Of a DNA stretch of 6,648 nucleotides, positions 6,522 through 6,648 are shown in pieces. How positions within the stretch are numbered: position 1 is the stretch's first letter; every line of letters begins with the position of its first letter. A model generated the notes under the pieces. That model ran no database searches. It was not told where the DNA came from and saw only the letters and a program-made list of their open reading frames with translations. The DNA lies in contig JAUVRU010000120.1 of assembly GCA_030597485.1 (NCBI GenBank), forward strand, positions 1 to 6,648, given 5' to 3'. The position numbers were made by a program, and so were the translations under genes. Source of the DNA: Anaerolineae bacterium (lineage in GTDB: Bacteria > Chloroflexota > Anaerolineae > 4572-78 > NAK82).

Positions 6522-6587
6522 TCTGGTGGCGCTGTCGGCGGCATCGCCATCGTTGGCAGCGTTTGTGGTCTGTTGTTCGAGCGTCGG
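6522..6587 (-). other. possible 5' extension of the HdrA-HdrA gene from a non-ATG codon
   Basis: After an in-frame TGA (6588-6590) the reading frame continues without interruption into the HdrA-HdrA gene. From ACG at 6584 it encodes a hydrophilic stretch, LEQQTTNAANDGDAADSATR, just before VMVVGGG. The neighbouring HdrA-GltD protein has a comparable hydrophilic leader (res 1-15) before its VMVVGGG. There is no ATG, GTG or TTG in this part of the frame. It could be translated from ACG, be untranslated leader, or hide a sequence error. Confidence 0.4.
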
Positions 6588-6590
6588 TCA

Positions 6591-6596
6591 CTTCCT
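6591..6596 (-). promoter_or_regulatory. strong Shine-Dalgarno-like site upstream of the HdrA-HdrA gene
   Basis: The minus strand reads AGGAAG followed by TGACCG and then ACG (6584-6582). Spacing of six bases is ideal for a start at the ACG, but is about 70 bases from the GTG at 6521. It is the best ribosome binding sequence in this region. Confidence 0.45.
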
Positions 6597-6599
6597 GGT

Positions 6600-6640
6600 G
6601 GGATCAGGGTGGGGTTCGGGATCAGGCCAGGGATGTCAGG
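6600..6640. repeat. 9-bp direct repeats upstream of the HdrA-HdrA gene
   Basis: GGGATCAGG occurs on the plus strand at 6600-6608 and 6618-6626 (18-bp period). A degenerate third copy, GGGATGTCAGG, lies at 6630-6640. The block sits immediately upstream of the candidate ribosome binding site. It could be an operator or leader element, or a low-complexity tract; no -10/-35 pair is evident. Confidence 0.35.
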
Positions 6641-6648
6641 ATTCTCGC

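Noticed and set aside
6518..6646. Minus-strand frame ending in TGA that overlaps the GTG/ATG start, as if an upstream gene ended there
   Set aside because: The roughly 42 codons are proline-rich and resemble no protein family, and the repeats suggest noncoding DNA. It cannot be excluded without sequence to the right.

Overview
The window is one minus-strand, co-directional block of redox genes from an anaerobic bacterium (or possibly an archaeon). Base composition is moderately GC-rich. The protein style (very large HdrA-like flavoproteins, a stand-alone MvhD, a GltD-type NAD(P)H module) is reminiscent of Chloroflexota/Anaerolineae or Desulfobacterota. That taxonomic guess is inference only, because no marker gene is present. 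I find no rRNA, tRNA, mobile element or CRISPR array, and no convincing plus-strand gene. The long plus-strand reading frames are antisense shadows.

Layout in transcription order, right to left: (1) 6522-6648 is a leader or intergenic stretch with a 9-bp direct repeat and a strong Shine-Dalgarno-like site. (2) 3369-6521 encodes a 1050-aa tandem HdrA-HdrA fusion: a flavin module with an inserted two-cluster ferredoxin, then the HdrA N-terminal domain, a second flavin module and a C-terminal two-cluster ferredoxin. (3) After 33 bp, 2853-3335 encodes a 160-aa MvhD-type iron-sulfur protein. (4) After 120 bp carrying short repeats, 1-2732 encodes an HdrA whose ferredoxin insert is itself interrupted by a complete GltD/NfnB-like NAD(P)H:flavin module. 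This gene runs off the left edge after 910 codons.

Together the genes look like the core of a cytoplasmic, probably flavin-based electron-bifurcating or confurcating complex of the Hdr/Qmo class. The expected route is NAD(P)H <-> GltD FAD <-> Fe-S relay <-> HdrA FADs <-> MvhD <-> an unseen partner. No hydrogenase (MvhA/MvhG), HdrB, HdrC, FlxABCD or formate dehydrogenase gene lies in the window. The final acceptor and the low-potential partner are therefore unknown and may be encoded just outside. The most noteworthy points are the nested GltD-in-ferredoxin-in-flavodoxin-like architecture, the acidic residues where NADPH enzymes carry arginines, the QmoA+QmoB-like fusion with MvhD kept separate, and a possible ACG start codon on the 1050-aa gene.
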